A stretch of 6,941 bases of DNA from Friedmanniella sp. (GTDB lineage: Bacteria > Actinomycetota > Actinomycetes > Propionibacteriales > Propionibacteriaceae), in NCBI GenBank assembly GCA_025964935.1, contig JAOPXW010000282.1, forward strand, positions 1 to 6,941. The letters run 5' to 3'. Shown here piece after piece: positions 1 through 6,941 of the stretch. The stretch's first letter is position 1. Every line of letters starts with the position of its first letter. The notes below the pieces were generated by a model. It saw nothing but the letters and a program-made list of their open reading frames with translations, had not been told where the DNA came from and did not search any database. The translations under genes and the position numbers were made by a program.

Positions 1-29
1 CGTCCAACGCGCGCGAGCACAGGAGTTCG

Positions 30-635
30 ATGAGCACCAAGGCCTGGCTGGCGGCGCTGGCGGCGGTGCTGCTCACCTCGACGGCCTGCTCGGCCGACCC
101 CGGCGCAGCCGGCTCCACCAGCCCGACCCCCAGCCCCAGCCCCAGCCCCAGCGCGACATTGACACCGGTCTTCGTCCCGACCCCGGCCGGCAGCGCGACT
201 CCCACCGCGACCCCGGAGGCGCAGCCCGCCTGTTTCGAGGGCCGCTACGTCATCACCGAGTTCGCGGCCCGCACTGGTCGGTCCACCATCACCGGGAAGG
301 GGGGCGAGCTCGTGCTGACCTTCGCGGGTGGCACCTTCACCCTCACGTCGCTCCCGGACGCCTCCACGGCGCTGGCCCTGGACGGGGCCGCACTCACCCT
401 CACCGTCGACGGGACGGTCAGCGGCACCTACGTCGAGACCGGCGACACCGCGATCTTCACCCAGACCGGCACGACCGGCCAGGCCAGTGTGCAGGGTGAG
501 GGCGGGGCCCGGGACTTCACGATGAAGCAGGTGGCCTCCCTCGCCCTGCCCCAGGGCACGACCACGGTCACCTGCGCCGGAACCGAGGCGACCTTCGCGT
601 CGGCGGCCACCACCACCAAGGCCGAGCGCAACTGA
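30..635 (+). CDS. Putative secreted lipoprotein, paralog A (unknown function)
   Basis: A 201-residue predicted lipoprotein whose family I do not recognise. The N-terminus has a basic residue (K4), a hydrophobic stretch (about 6-15) and C20 in TSTAC. This is a usable but imperfect lipobox (Leu at -5/-6 rather than -3), so export and lipidation are inferred. Residues 21-66 form a Ser/Pro/Thr-rich linker with a (Pro-Ser)4 run. Residues 68-190 form a Thr/Gly-rich, probably all-beta domain bounded by C68 and C182, which could form a disulfide. Patterns such as FEGRY, GGELVLTFAGGTF and VSGTY recur in the next gene, so the two are tandem paralogs. The ATG start is supported by AGGAG at 21-25 with a 4-nt spacer. 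The promoter lies outside the window. There is no functional tie to the glycogen genes, which run the other way. Confidence 0.85.
   Translation: MSTKAWLAALAAVLLTSTACSADPGAAGSTSPTPSPSPSPSATLTPVFVPTPAGSATPTATPEAQPACFEGRYVITEFAARTGRSTITGKGGELVLTFAGGTFTLTSLPDASTALALDGAALTLTVDGTVSGTYVETGDTAIFTQTGTTGQASVQGEGGARDFTMKQVASLALPQGTTTVTCAGTEATFASAATTTKAERN
129..152 (+). repeat. Four perfect tandem copies of the hexamer CCCAGC inside a lipoprotein linker
   Basis: CCCAGC occurs four times head to tail and encodes (Pro-Ser)4 at residues 34-41 of the first lipoprotein. The unit is a multiple of three, so gain or loss of copies would alter linker length without breaking the frame. Confidence 0.9.
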
Positions 636-661
636 CGCTCGGACCGCCCGACCCGACCCGG

Positions 662-684
662 GCCGCGGTCAGCCGGCCCGCGGC
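662..684. terminator. GC-rich hairpin between the two lipoprotein genes (possible terminator)
   Basis: GCCGCGG (662-668) and CCGCGGC (678-684) form a perfect 7-bp stem around a 9-nt loop, starting 26 nt after the stop of the first lipoprotein gene. No T-tract follows, which is common for actinobacterial terminators but makes the call weak. An alternative 6-bp pairing of 661-666 with 686-691 is also possible. It may instead be only local GC-rich self-complementarity. Confidence 0.3.
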
Positions 685-737
685 TGCGGCCTCCCCACCT
701 ATGCTCGACCGCGTTCGCACTACGACCAGGAGTCCAG

Positions 738-1298
738 ATGAGACACGTCGTCCTCTCGCTGACCGCCGTGGCGGTGCTGGCGAGCGCCGGATGCTCCGGC
801 GGCACGCCGGCCACGGTGGACTCCGGTGCCCCGACCGGCTCCGCCCGGTCGGAGTCGCCGTCGGCGGCCGAAGCGGCTCCCGCGGGGGCGTGCCCCGACG
901 GGACCTACACGCTGGCCCGTTTCGTAGGGGTCGGGGACCAGTCGACGTACGGCACCGGTGAGGGCGGCGACGTCACGCTGACCTTCGCGCGCGGCCGCTA
1001 CCGGCTGGCCGGCGGCGGGCAGCCCATCAACCTGACCCTGGCGGGCCAGCGCGGCACGCTCGCGGTGAACGGCACCCTGGGCGGCACCTATCAGGGCTCG
1101 GCGCCCGCCGTCACCTTCGGCAAGGTGGACCGGACGACCGGCTCGGCCACCCTCGCCGGGGTGGGTCGCAGCCAGGGGCTGGACATGCAGCAGGTCGGGC
1201 AGGTCCTGGCCCCGACCGGCAGCGCGCAGGTGACCTGCACGGCGACCACGGCCACCATCAACCTCGACCAGGTCGTCCTCTACCTCGAACGGCGCTGA
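738..1298 (+). CDS. Putative secreted lipoprotein, paralog B (unknown function)
   Basis: A 186-residue predicted lipoprotein with a short hydrophobic signal (about 4-17) and candidate lipidation site C19 in SAGCSGG. A Ser/Ala/Pro/Gly-rich linker (about 20-50) follows, then a domain from C52 to about residue 175. It matches the preceding gene throughout: CPDGTY versus CFEGRY, GGDVTLTFARGRY versus GGELVLTFAGGTF, LGGTY versus VSGTY, and QVTCTAT versus TVTCAGT. C52 and C167 are 115 residues apart against 114 in the paralog, which favours a structural disulfide. The ATG is supported by AGGAG at 728-732 with a 5-nt spacer. The 102-nt gap from the previous gene holds a hairpin and a TATGCT (700-705) that could be a -10 element but lacks a convincing -35, so independent transcription is unproven. 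It ends 8 nt from a convergent gene. I know no named family for it. Confidence 0.85.
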   Translation: MRHVVLSLTAVAVLASAGCSGGTPATVDSGAPTGSARSESPSAAEAAPAGACPDGTYTLARFVGVGDQSTYGTGEGGDVTLTFARGRYRLAGGGQPINLTLAGQRGTLAVNGTLGGTYQGSAPAVTFGKVDRTTGSATLAGVGRSQGLDMQQVGQVLAPTGSAQVTCTATTATINLDQVVLYLERR

Positions 1299-1300
1299 TT

Positions 1301-1316
1301 GCCCGCTCAGGCGGGT
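1301..1316. terminator. Small hairpin at the convergent gene junction (possible bidirectional terminator)
   Basis: CCCGC (1302-1306) pairs with GCGGG (1311-1315) around the 4-nt loop TCAG, with a possible extra G-T pair at 1301/1316. It sits exactly where the plus-strand lipoprotein gene and the minus-strand Nudix gene converge, and the Nudix stop codon lies in the loop. The position suits a shared terminator. The stem is short and no U-tract follows on either strand. Confidence 0.35.
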
Positions 1317-2086
1317 CGGCCGTCCTCCAGGTAGGCCATCGTCCCGGGGGCCAGACCGGCGGCCACGGTCAGCCGGCGATGGGCCAGCGGCGTGAGCAGC
1401 TCGGCCGCCTCGGTGAGGGTGCACAGCCGTACGGCGAGGATCTCGGCGGCCTGCAGGGTGAACTGGTGCAGATCGGCGCTGTGCACCCGGCCCCCGTCGA
1501 AGATGAGCTCCAGGGCGTCCTCCCAGCCCAGGTACGGGGGCATCCAGTCCGCGACCAGCATCGGGCCGACCGGCCGGTCCACCCCCAGCTCCTCCAGCAC
1601 CTCCCGGGCGGCTCCGAGCCGGGGTGGCTCGCCGGGCTCGACGACGCCGCCGGGCAGCTCCCAGTCCCGCTTGAACCGGGTGTCACAGAGCAGCACCCGG
1701 TCCTGCTCGTCCCGGATCAGGACGTGCGCGATCAGCCGTTTGCGGGGGAGGGCCGAGTTCATCACGCCGGAGAACCCGTCGGTCCCGCCCACCACGTCGC
1801 TGGCCAGCCGTCCGTAGAGCATCTCGTCGTCCAGACCGCCGGCGGTTCGTACAGCCTCACGCCGTCGGCCCTCGCAGCGGAAGCCCGCGCGCAGCAGCGC
1901 CCGGCGTGCCCCGGTGTCGGAGGCCTGCACCCACACCTCGAGCCGGCGGAAGCCGTCGCCGGCCAGCCGGTCCTGCACCAGGAGATGAAGGGACTGCTCG
2001 AGCTCCCGAGGGTCGGGGGCGCCACCCCAGGTGAGGATGGCGGCCCCGTGCCCGGACTCGGTCAGCCGCAGCTCGACCCGGTTCAC
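1307..2086 (-). CDS. GNAT-like / Nudix hydrolase two-domain protein
   Basis: A 259-residue protein with two recognisable parts. Residues about 1-96 resemble the C-terminal half of a RimJ/RimL-type GNAT acetyltransferase: RRLEVWVQASDTGARRALLRAGF, then EGRRREAV, then DDEMLYGRL. No acetyl-CoA pyrophosphate-binding loop (R/QxxGxG/A) is visible, so acetyltransferase activity is doubtful. Residues about 115-245 are a Nudix hydrolase. The box at 147-169 fits Gx5Ex7REUxEExGU exactly, with metal-binding E162, E165 and E166, so it should hydrolyse a nucleoside-diphosphate-linked substrate. The substrate is not readable from the sequence. The start is GTG, 10 nt after the glgB stop and without a clear Shine-Dalgarno, consistent with translation by coupling to glgB. 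It is the last gene of the glycogen operon. A link to nucleotide-sugar turnover (for example ADP-glucose) is speculation; housecleaning of damaged nucleotides is equally possible. Confidence 0.88.
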   Translation of the reverse strand: MNRVELRLTESGHGAAILTWGGAPDPRELEQSLHLLVQDRLAGDGFRRLEVWVQASDTGARRALLRAGFRCEGRRREAVRTAGGLDDEMLYGRLASDVVGGTDGFSGVMNSALPRKRLIAHVLIRDEQDRVLLCDTRFKRDWELPGGVVEPGEPPRLGAAREVLEELGVDRPVGPMLVADWMPPYLGWEDALELIFDGGRVHSADLHQFTLQAAEILAVRLCTLTEAAELLTPLAHRRLTVAAGLAPGTMAYLEDGRPA

Positions 2087-2096
2087 GACCCGCAGG

Positions 2097-4496
2097 TCAC
2101 GAGGTGGTGTCCTTCCCGCTGGCCTTGCGGGCGGTGGCCTTGCGGGCGGTCGCCTCCAGGTCGTCGGTGGCCTCGGCGGCCGCCTTCTTGACCGTCTTGG
2201 CCGCCTTCTTCACCGAGCGGGCGGCCTTCTTGGCCACCGTCTCGACCCCGCCGTCCGGCGCGGCCTCCGCCGCGGCGGCCGGAGCCGCCTTCTTGGCGAC
2301 GGACTTCTTCGTGGCCGCCTTCTTGCCCGCGGGGGCCTTCGCCGCGGTGGCCGGAGCCGCCGGGCCCTCAGGTGCCGCGGTGGCCGCCGGGGCCTCGGGT
2401 GTCGCCGCAGCCGCCTTGGCCGGGGCCGTGGCCGCAGCCTTTGCCGGGGCCGGGGCCGTGGCCGTGGCCGCAGCCTTCGCCGGGGCCTTGGTCACCGCCT
2501 TCTTGGCGGTGCTGCGGGTGCTGGGGCGGGAGACCTGCCGCGCGGCCGCCCGGGTCCCGGCCTCGACCTGGGCCGGCTCGGCCTGCTCGTCGGTGGCGAC
2601 GGTCTCGAACCGCAGCCAGACGGCGCCGAGCGGGGGGATCGTGACCGACCCGGACGCCTCGAAGCCGTTGGAGGGGACCGACGTGGCGGTGACCTGCCCG
2701 AGGTTGCCGAAGGTCCCGGAGCCGTCGTAGATCTCCGCGTCGGTGTTCAGGATCTCGGTCCAGGCTCCCTCGGCGGGCAGCCCGACCCGGTAGTCGGGGC
2801 GCGGCTCGGAGGAGAAGTTGATCAGGCAGGCGACGATCTGGCCCTCCCCGTCGTAGCGGAGGAAGGAGAAGACGTTGCCCCCCTGGTCGTCGGCGTTGAT
2901 CCAGGCGAAGCCGGCGGGGTCGGCGTCCAGCTTCCACAGGGCGGGGTGCTCGCGGTAGACCGCGTTCAGGTCCTTGACCAGCCGCTGCACGCCGCGGTGA
3001 CCCCAGTCCGCGCTCTGCCCCCAGTCCAGGCTCCGGCTCTCGGCGAACTCCCGGCGCTGGGCGAACTCGGTGCCCATGAAGAGCAGCTTCTTGCCCGGGT
3101 GGCACCACATGAAGGCGTAGAACGCCCGCAGGGTCCCGAACTTGCGCCACTCGTCCTGGGGCACCCGCTCGAACATGGAGCCCTTGCCGTGCACGACCTC
3201 GTCGTGACTGATCGGCAGGATGAAGTTCTCCGAGTAGGCGTACGCCATCGCGAAGGTCATCTCGTGGTGGTGGAACTGCCGGTAGACGGGCTCGCGACCC
3301 AGGTAGCGCAGCGAGTCGTTCATCCAGCCCATGTTCCACTTGAAGCCGAAGCCCAGACCGCCGGACTCGGTGCTGCGGGTGACGCCGGGCCACGAGGTGG
3401 ACTCCTCGGCGATCATCATCGTCCCGGGCTCGCGGGCGTAGTTGTGCGCGTTGACCCGCTGCAGCAGCTCGACGGCGTCGAGGTTCTCGTTGCCGCCGTA
3501 GATGTTGGGGATCCACTGGCCCTCCTCGCGGGAGTAGTCCAGGTAGAGCATCGAGGCGACCCCGTCGACCCGCAGACCGTCGATGTGGTACTCGTGCAGC
3601 CAGTAGTAGGCGTTGGAGATGAGGAAGCTCTTCACCTCGTTGCGGCCGAAGTTGAAGATGTAGGAGCCCCAGTCGGGGTGCCAGCCCAGGCGCGGGTCGT
3701 CGTGCTCGTACAGGGCGGTGCCGTCGAAGCGCTGCAGCGCCCAGGGGTCGGTGGCGAAGTGCCCGGGCACCCAGTCCACGATGACCCCGATGCCGGCCTG
3801 GTGCAGCTTGTCGACCAGGTAGCGGAACTCGTCGGGGGAGCCGAACTTGCTCATCGGGGCGAAGTAGCCCGTGACGTGGTAGCCCCACGAGCCCTCGAAC
3901 GGGTGCTGCGCGACGGGCATGAACTCCACGTGGGTGTAGCCCTGCCAGCTGACGTACTCCACGAGCTGGTCGGCCAGTTCGATGTAGGTCAGGCCCTTGC
4001 GCCAGGAGCCGATGTGCACCTCGTACACGCTCATGGCCTCGGCGTGCTGCTTCTTCTCGCCGCGGTACCACATCCACTGGTCGTCGTTCCAGGTGTACTG
4101 GCTCTCGTAGACGATGGAGGCCGTGTGCGGCGCGGCCTCGCAGAAGCGGGCCATCGGGTCGGCTTTGGTGCGCCAGACGCCGTCGGACCCGAGCACCTCG
4201 AACTTGTAGAGGTTGCCCGTCCCGACGCCCTCGCGGAACAGGGCCCAGACCCCCGACCCCGGGACGAGGGTCATGTAGGCGTCGTCGCCGTTCCAGTAGT
4301 TGAAGTCCCCGACCAGGCGCACGGCCTGGGCGTTGGGGGCCCAGACCGAGAACCGGGTGCCGTGCAGCGTGCCGCGCTCGGAGTCCTCCACGGACGCCTC
4401 GACGGCGCCGAGACGCTTCCAGCACTCCGTGTCGTGCCCCTCGTGGAACCCGCTCATGTCCCAGCCGGTCAGACCGCCGCTCAGATCGTAAGCCAC
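2097..4496 (-). CDS. glgB: 1,4-alpha-glucan branching enzyme with histone-H1-like C-terminal tail
   Basis: A cytoplasmic GH13 branching enzyme (EC 2.4.1.18) that cuts alpha-1,4-glucan and re-attaches the piece in alpha-1,6 linkage. It acts after GlgE, encoded two genes upstream. A CBM48 module lies at about 40-130 (FSVWAPNAQAVRLVGDFN) and the TIM barrel at about 150-520. Region I is DWVPGHF (241-247). Region II is GLRVDGVASM with nucleophile D311, region III is AEEST with acid/base E364, and region IV is LPISHDEVVHGK with D432. The spacings of these residues (53 and 121) equal those I recall for E. coli GlgB (D405, E458, D526). The beta-sandwich C-domain ends near 632. The nucleophile lies about 94 residues earlier than in E. 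coli, so the extra N-terminal N1 domain is missing. Region II has Gly where Ala is usual (RVDAVASM). Residues about 634-799 form an atypical Lys/Ala/Pro-rich tail. The GTG start is supported by GAAGGAG at 4504-4510 with a 7-nt spacer. It begins 4 nt after mak. Confidence 0.97.
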   Translation of the reverse strand: MAYDLSGGLTGWDMSGFHEGHDTECWKRLGAVEASVEDSERGTLHGTRFSVWAPNAQAVRLVGDFNYWNGDDAYMTLVPGSGVWALFREGVGTGNLYKFEVLGSDGVWRTKADPMARFCEAAPHTASIVYESQYTWNDDQWMWYRGEKKQHAEAMSVYEVHIGSWRKGLTYIELADQLVEYVSWQGYTHVEFMPVAQHPFEGSWGYHVTGYFAPMSKFGSPDEFRYLVDKLHQAGIGVIVDWVPGHFATDPWALQRFDGTALYEHDDPRLGWHPDWGSYIFNFGRNEVKSFLISNAYYWLHEYHIDGLRVDGVASMLYLDYSREEGQWIPNIYGGNENLDAVELLQRVNAHNYAREPGTMMIAEESTSWPGVTRSTESGGLGFGFKWNMGWMNDSLRYLGREPVYRQFHHHEMTFAMAYAYSENFILPISHDEVVHGKGSMFERVPQDEWRKFGTLRAFYAFMWCHPGKKLLFMGTEFAQRREFAESRSLDWGQSADWGHRGVQRLVKDLNAVYREHPALWKLDADPAGFAWINADDQGGNVFSFLRYDGEGQIVACLINFSSEPRPDYRVGLPAEGAWTEILNTDAEIYDGSGTFGNLGQVTATSVPSNGFEASGSVTIPPLGAVWLRFETVATDEQAEPAQVEAGTRAAARQVSRPSTRSTAKKAVTKAPAKAAATATAPAPAKAAATAPAKAAAATPEAPAATAAPEGPAAPATAAKAPAGKKAATKKSVAKKAAPAAAAEAAPDGGVETVAKKAARSVKKAAKTVKKAAAEATDDLEATARKATARKASGKDTTS
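2121..2150 (-). repeat. Perfect 15-bp tandem duplication encoding TARKA-TARKA
   Basis: The 15-mer at 2121-2135 is repeated without mismatch at 2136-2150. It encodes TARKA twice near the C-terminus of GlgB. Identity at the DNA level rather than only the protein level suggests a recent slippage or duplication event. Confidence 0.9.
2426..2487 (-). repeat. In-frame 36-bp-period repeat in the glgB tail
   Basis: The 26 bases at 2426-2451 recur at 2462-2487 with a single mismatch, offset by 36 bp (12 codons). They encode APAKAAATATAP (671-682) followed by APAKAAATAPAK (683-694). This is internal duplication within the Lys/Ala-rich tail. Confidence 0.85.
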
Positions 4497-4500
4497 AGTG

Positions 4501-5912
4501 CTACTCCTTCACCTGATGCTGATCAGTCTCGTGGTGGGCAGGTGACGAAGGGGTCTTCGTCCCTGCGGTGTGGTGCTCGTCGGCGGGCGATGCTCCACCC
4601 GCCGCCGCCAGGCCGGCGATCGCCCCCAGCGGGATGGTGACCCAGTCGGGCCGGTTCCGAACCTCGTAGACGACCTCGTACGCCGCCTTGTCCGCCTCGT
4701 ACGCGCGCAGCGTCGCCTCGTCGGAGGCCGCCAGGTCGCCGCCGGCGTAGCCGCGCAGGAACGCGGCCCGGCACTCCGCCGCCCAGGTCGCACTGCGCGG
4801 CCCCGGCACGCTGGCGGCGGCGTAGTCGAACGACCGGAGCATGCCGGCGATGTCACGCCAGACGCTGTCGGGCTCGGCCCGCTCGGCCAGGGTCTTGGCC
4901 GGCTCGCCCTCGAAGTCGATGATCTTCCACCCGGTCGGGGTGTGCAGGGTCTGACCGAGGTGGAAGTCGCCGTGCACCCGCTGGGTCTCCAGCGTCACGG
5001 GGGCCAGGGCCGAGAACAGGGACTCCAGACCGCTGCGGTAGGCCGCCAGAGCGGGAGCCGCGGCGGTCGCGCGGTCGAGCCGGGCGGTCATCGTGGCCGC
5101 CAGCGCCGCACCCGGCTGGCTGGAGCGCGGGAAGGAGGTACGCAGGGCGTGGTGGGTCTCGGCCAGGGCCGTGCCCAGGGCCTCCGCCTCGGGTGCGAAG
5201 TCGGTGCCCTCGCGCAGGGTGGAGAGTGCGAGCTCCCAGCCGTCGCGGGCCTCGGCCAGCTTCTCCACCACCATGGCCAGGTCGGCCTGCCGGGTGACCC
5301 CGTCCGCGATCCAGGTCCCCTCGACCCAGCCGAAGATGCCGGCCACGTCGGCCACCCCAGCCCGGTTCAGGGCGTCGTGGACCTCGATGTCGAGGTTGCG
5401 GCCCAGCTCCAGGCGGCGGAAGAGCTTGATCATCGCGACGTCGCCGAGCATCACCGAGGTGTTGCTCTGCTGGCCGGTGTAGACCTGCGGGGTCAGGTCG
5501 GTGGACAGGCCGGTCGCGTCGGTGAGGTGGAACCGGAACGACCCGGAGGGACCCTGCTGCTCGCGCTCGGCCAGCAGGGCGCCCACGACGACCCGGCAGG
5601 CCTCCGGGTCGCGGGCCGCGTCGTAGGCCACGTAGTCGCCGAGCTCGGGGTCGTGGCCCCGGCCGATCTCGGCGGACGCCAGGTCGTCCTGCGCCCCTGG
5701 CCGGTAGGAGACCGCGAGCTGGTAGTACTCGGTGGGGTCTCCGCCGCCGTACGCCACCTCCGCGACCTCGAAGCGGACCGCGGGGGAGTCCTGGGGGTCT
5801 CCGAGCCAGGGCAGCGGGGTCACCGAGACCAGCTCGGCGCGGCGGCCCTTCCCGGCGAACCAGCGCGCGCCGGTGAGGTGGGCGGTCATGCTCTGGACGG
5901 GGTACGACACGC

Positions 5913-5916
<4 letters not shown>
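4501..5916 (-). CDS. mak: Maltokinase (ATP:maltose 1-phosphotransferase)
   Basis: A 471-residue cytoplasmic kinase (EC 2.7.1.175, also called Pep2) that phosphorylates maltose to maltose 1-phosphate, the donor used by GlgE. An N-terminal cap region with ARWFAGKGR (17-25), the maltokinase RW[FY]AGK-type signature, is followed by an aminoglycoside-phosphotransferase-like fold. QQSNTSV (149-155) is the nucleotide-binding loop, with K164 in MIKLFRR. VHGDFHLGQ (314-322) carries the catalytic base D317. IIDFEGEP (332-339) carries the metal-binding D334, and RDIAGMLRSFDYAA (354-367) is also typical. The length fits stand-alone maltokinases (about 450), so no TreS is fused. The tail 443-471 is polar, His-rich and probably disordered. 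I chose the GTG at 5916 because it overlaps the glgE stop as GTGA and implies translational coupling; GTG at 5910 and ATG at 5889 are alternatives. An open frame continues upstream of this start but reads glgE in the wrong frame. The Shine-Dalgarno of glgB lies in the last codons of mak. Confidence 0.94.
4504..4510 (-). promoter_or_regulatory. Ribosome binding site of glgB, inside the 3' end of mak
   Basis: On the minus strand GAAGGAG directly precedes the TAG stop of mak and lies 7 nt before the GTG of glgB. It is the strongest Shine-Dalgarno in the minus-strand operon. It fixes the glgB start and, since it lies within the coding end of mak, suggests coupling between the two genes. Confidence 0.8.

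Positions 5917-6941
<1,025 letters not shown>

Larger units (their letters stand above)
2100..2597 (-). other. Histone-H1-like Lys/Ala/Pro-rich tail of GlgB
   Basis: This encodes GlgB residues 634-799. An Asp/Glu-containing linker (634-650) leads into a low-complexity region dominated by Ala, with 23 lysines and Pro and Thr. AKKA, KKAA, PAKAAAT and TARKA motifs recur, and there is one acidic break (TDDLE, 777-781). The composition resembles the C-terminal tails of actinobacterial HU proteins and eukaryotic histone H1, and it is expected to be disordered and strongly basic. The frame is continuous with the catalytic part and has no internal stop. It is not part of known GlgB catalytic architecture. 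Its role is unknown: binding of DNA, RNA or another polyanion, or oligomerisation, are possibilities. Confidence 0.85.

Noticed and set aside
700..705. TATGCT as the -10 box of the second lipoprotein gene
   Set aside because: There is no recognisable -35 at 16-19 bp upstream, and a single hexamer in 100 bases is weak evidence. It is noted only in the gene entry.
2097..2597. The Lys/Ala-rich glgB tail as a separate HU-like gene or a frameshift artefact
   Set aside because: The frame is continuous from the catalytic domain to a TGA with no internal start preceded by a ribosome binding site, and no HU core domain is present.
2368..4425. A 685-codon Arg-rich frame on the minus strand inside glgB
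   Set aside because: It is an out-of-frame shadow of glgB with Arg/Leu/Pro-rich composition and no motifs. The GlgB frame explains the DNA fully.
2031..4640. An 869-codon open frame on the plus strand opposite glgB
   Set aside because: It is antisense to a certain glgB gene and reads as Gly/Arg/Val/Leu-rich low-complexity protein with no recognisable domain. Long antisense frames are expected opposite high-GC genes with G/C third positions.

Overview
The window comes from a high-GC actinobacterium. The evidence is the very high G+C, GTG start codons on the three minus-strand genes whose starts are visible, and a GlgE/maltokinase/GlgB gene set typical of Actinomycetota. The genus cannot be named from this sequence. 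An affiliation near Propionibacteriales would fit the Lys/Ala-rich tail style but is only a guess.

Left part (1-1298, plus strand): two adjacent genes encode small secreted lipoproteins that are clearly paralogous. Each has a lipoprotein signal peptide, a low-complexity linker, and a beta-rich domain bounded by two cysteines at nearly identical spacing (114 and 115 residues). Their function is unknown.

Right part (1307-6941, minus strand, running right to left): a tightly packed operon. It opens with the 3' half of glgE (maltose-1-phosphate maltosyltransferase, cut by the window edge). Next comes mak (maltokinase), overlapping glgE by 4 nt. Then glgB (branching enzyme) begins 4 nt after mak, and last is a gene for a GNAT-like plus Nudix hydrolase two-domain protein, 10 nt after glgB. 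Mak makes maltose 1-phosphate, GlgE polymerises it into linear alpha-1,4-glucan, and GlgB adds alpha-1,6 branches, so three steps of the GlgE alpha-glucan pathway are encoded together. treS, which usually sits between glgE and mak or is fused to mak, is not there. The Nudix gene converges on the second lipoprotein gene across an 8-nt gap containing a small GC hairpin.

The most unusual element is GlgB. It is a short-type branching enzyme (only a short leader before its CBM48) with all catalytic residues intact, extended by about 165 residues of histone-H1-like Lys/Ala/Pro-rich tail. The DNA of the tail shows internal in-frame repeats. Nothing resembling a phage, IS element, CRISPR array, tRNA or rRNA was seen, and no intergenic stretch exceeds about 100 bases.
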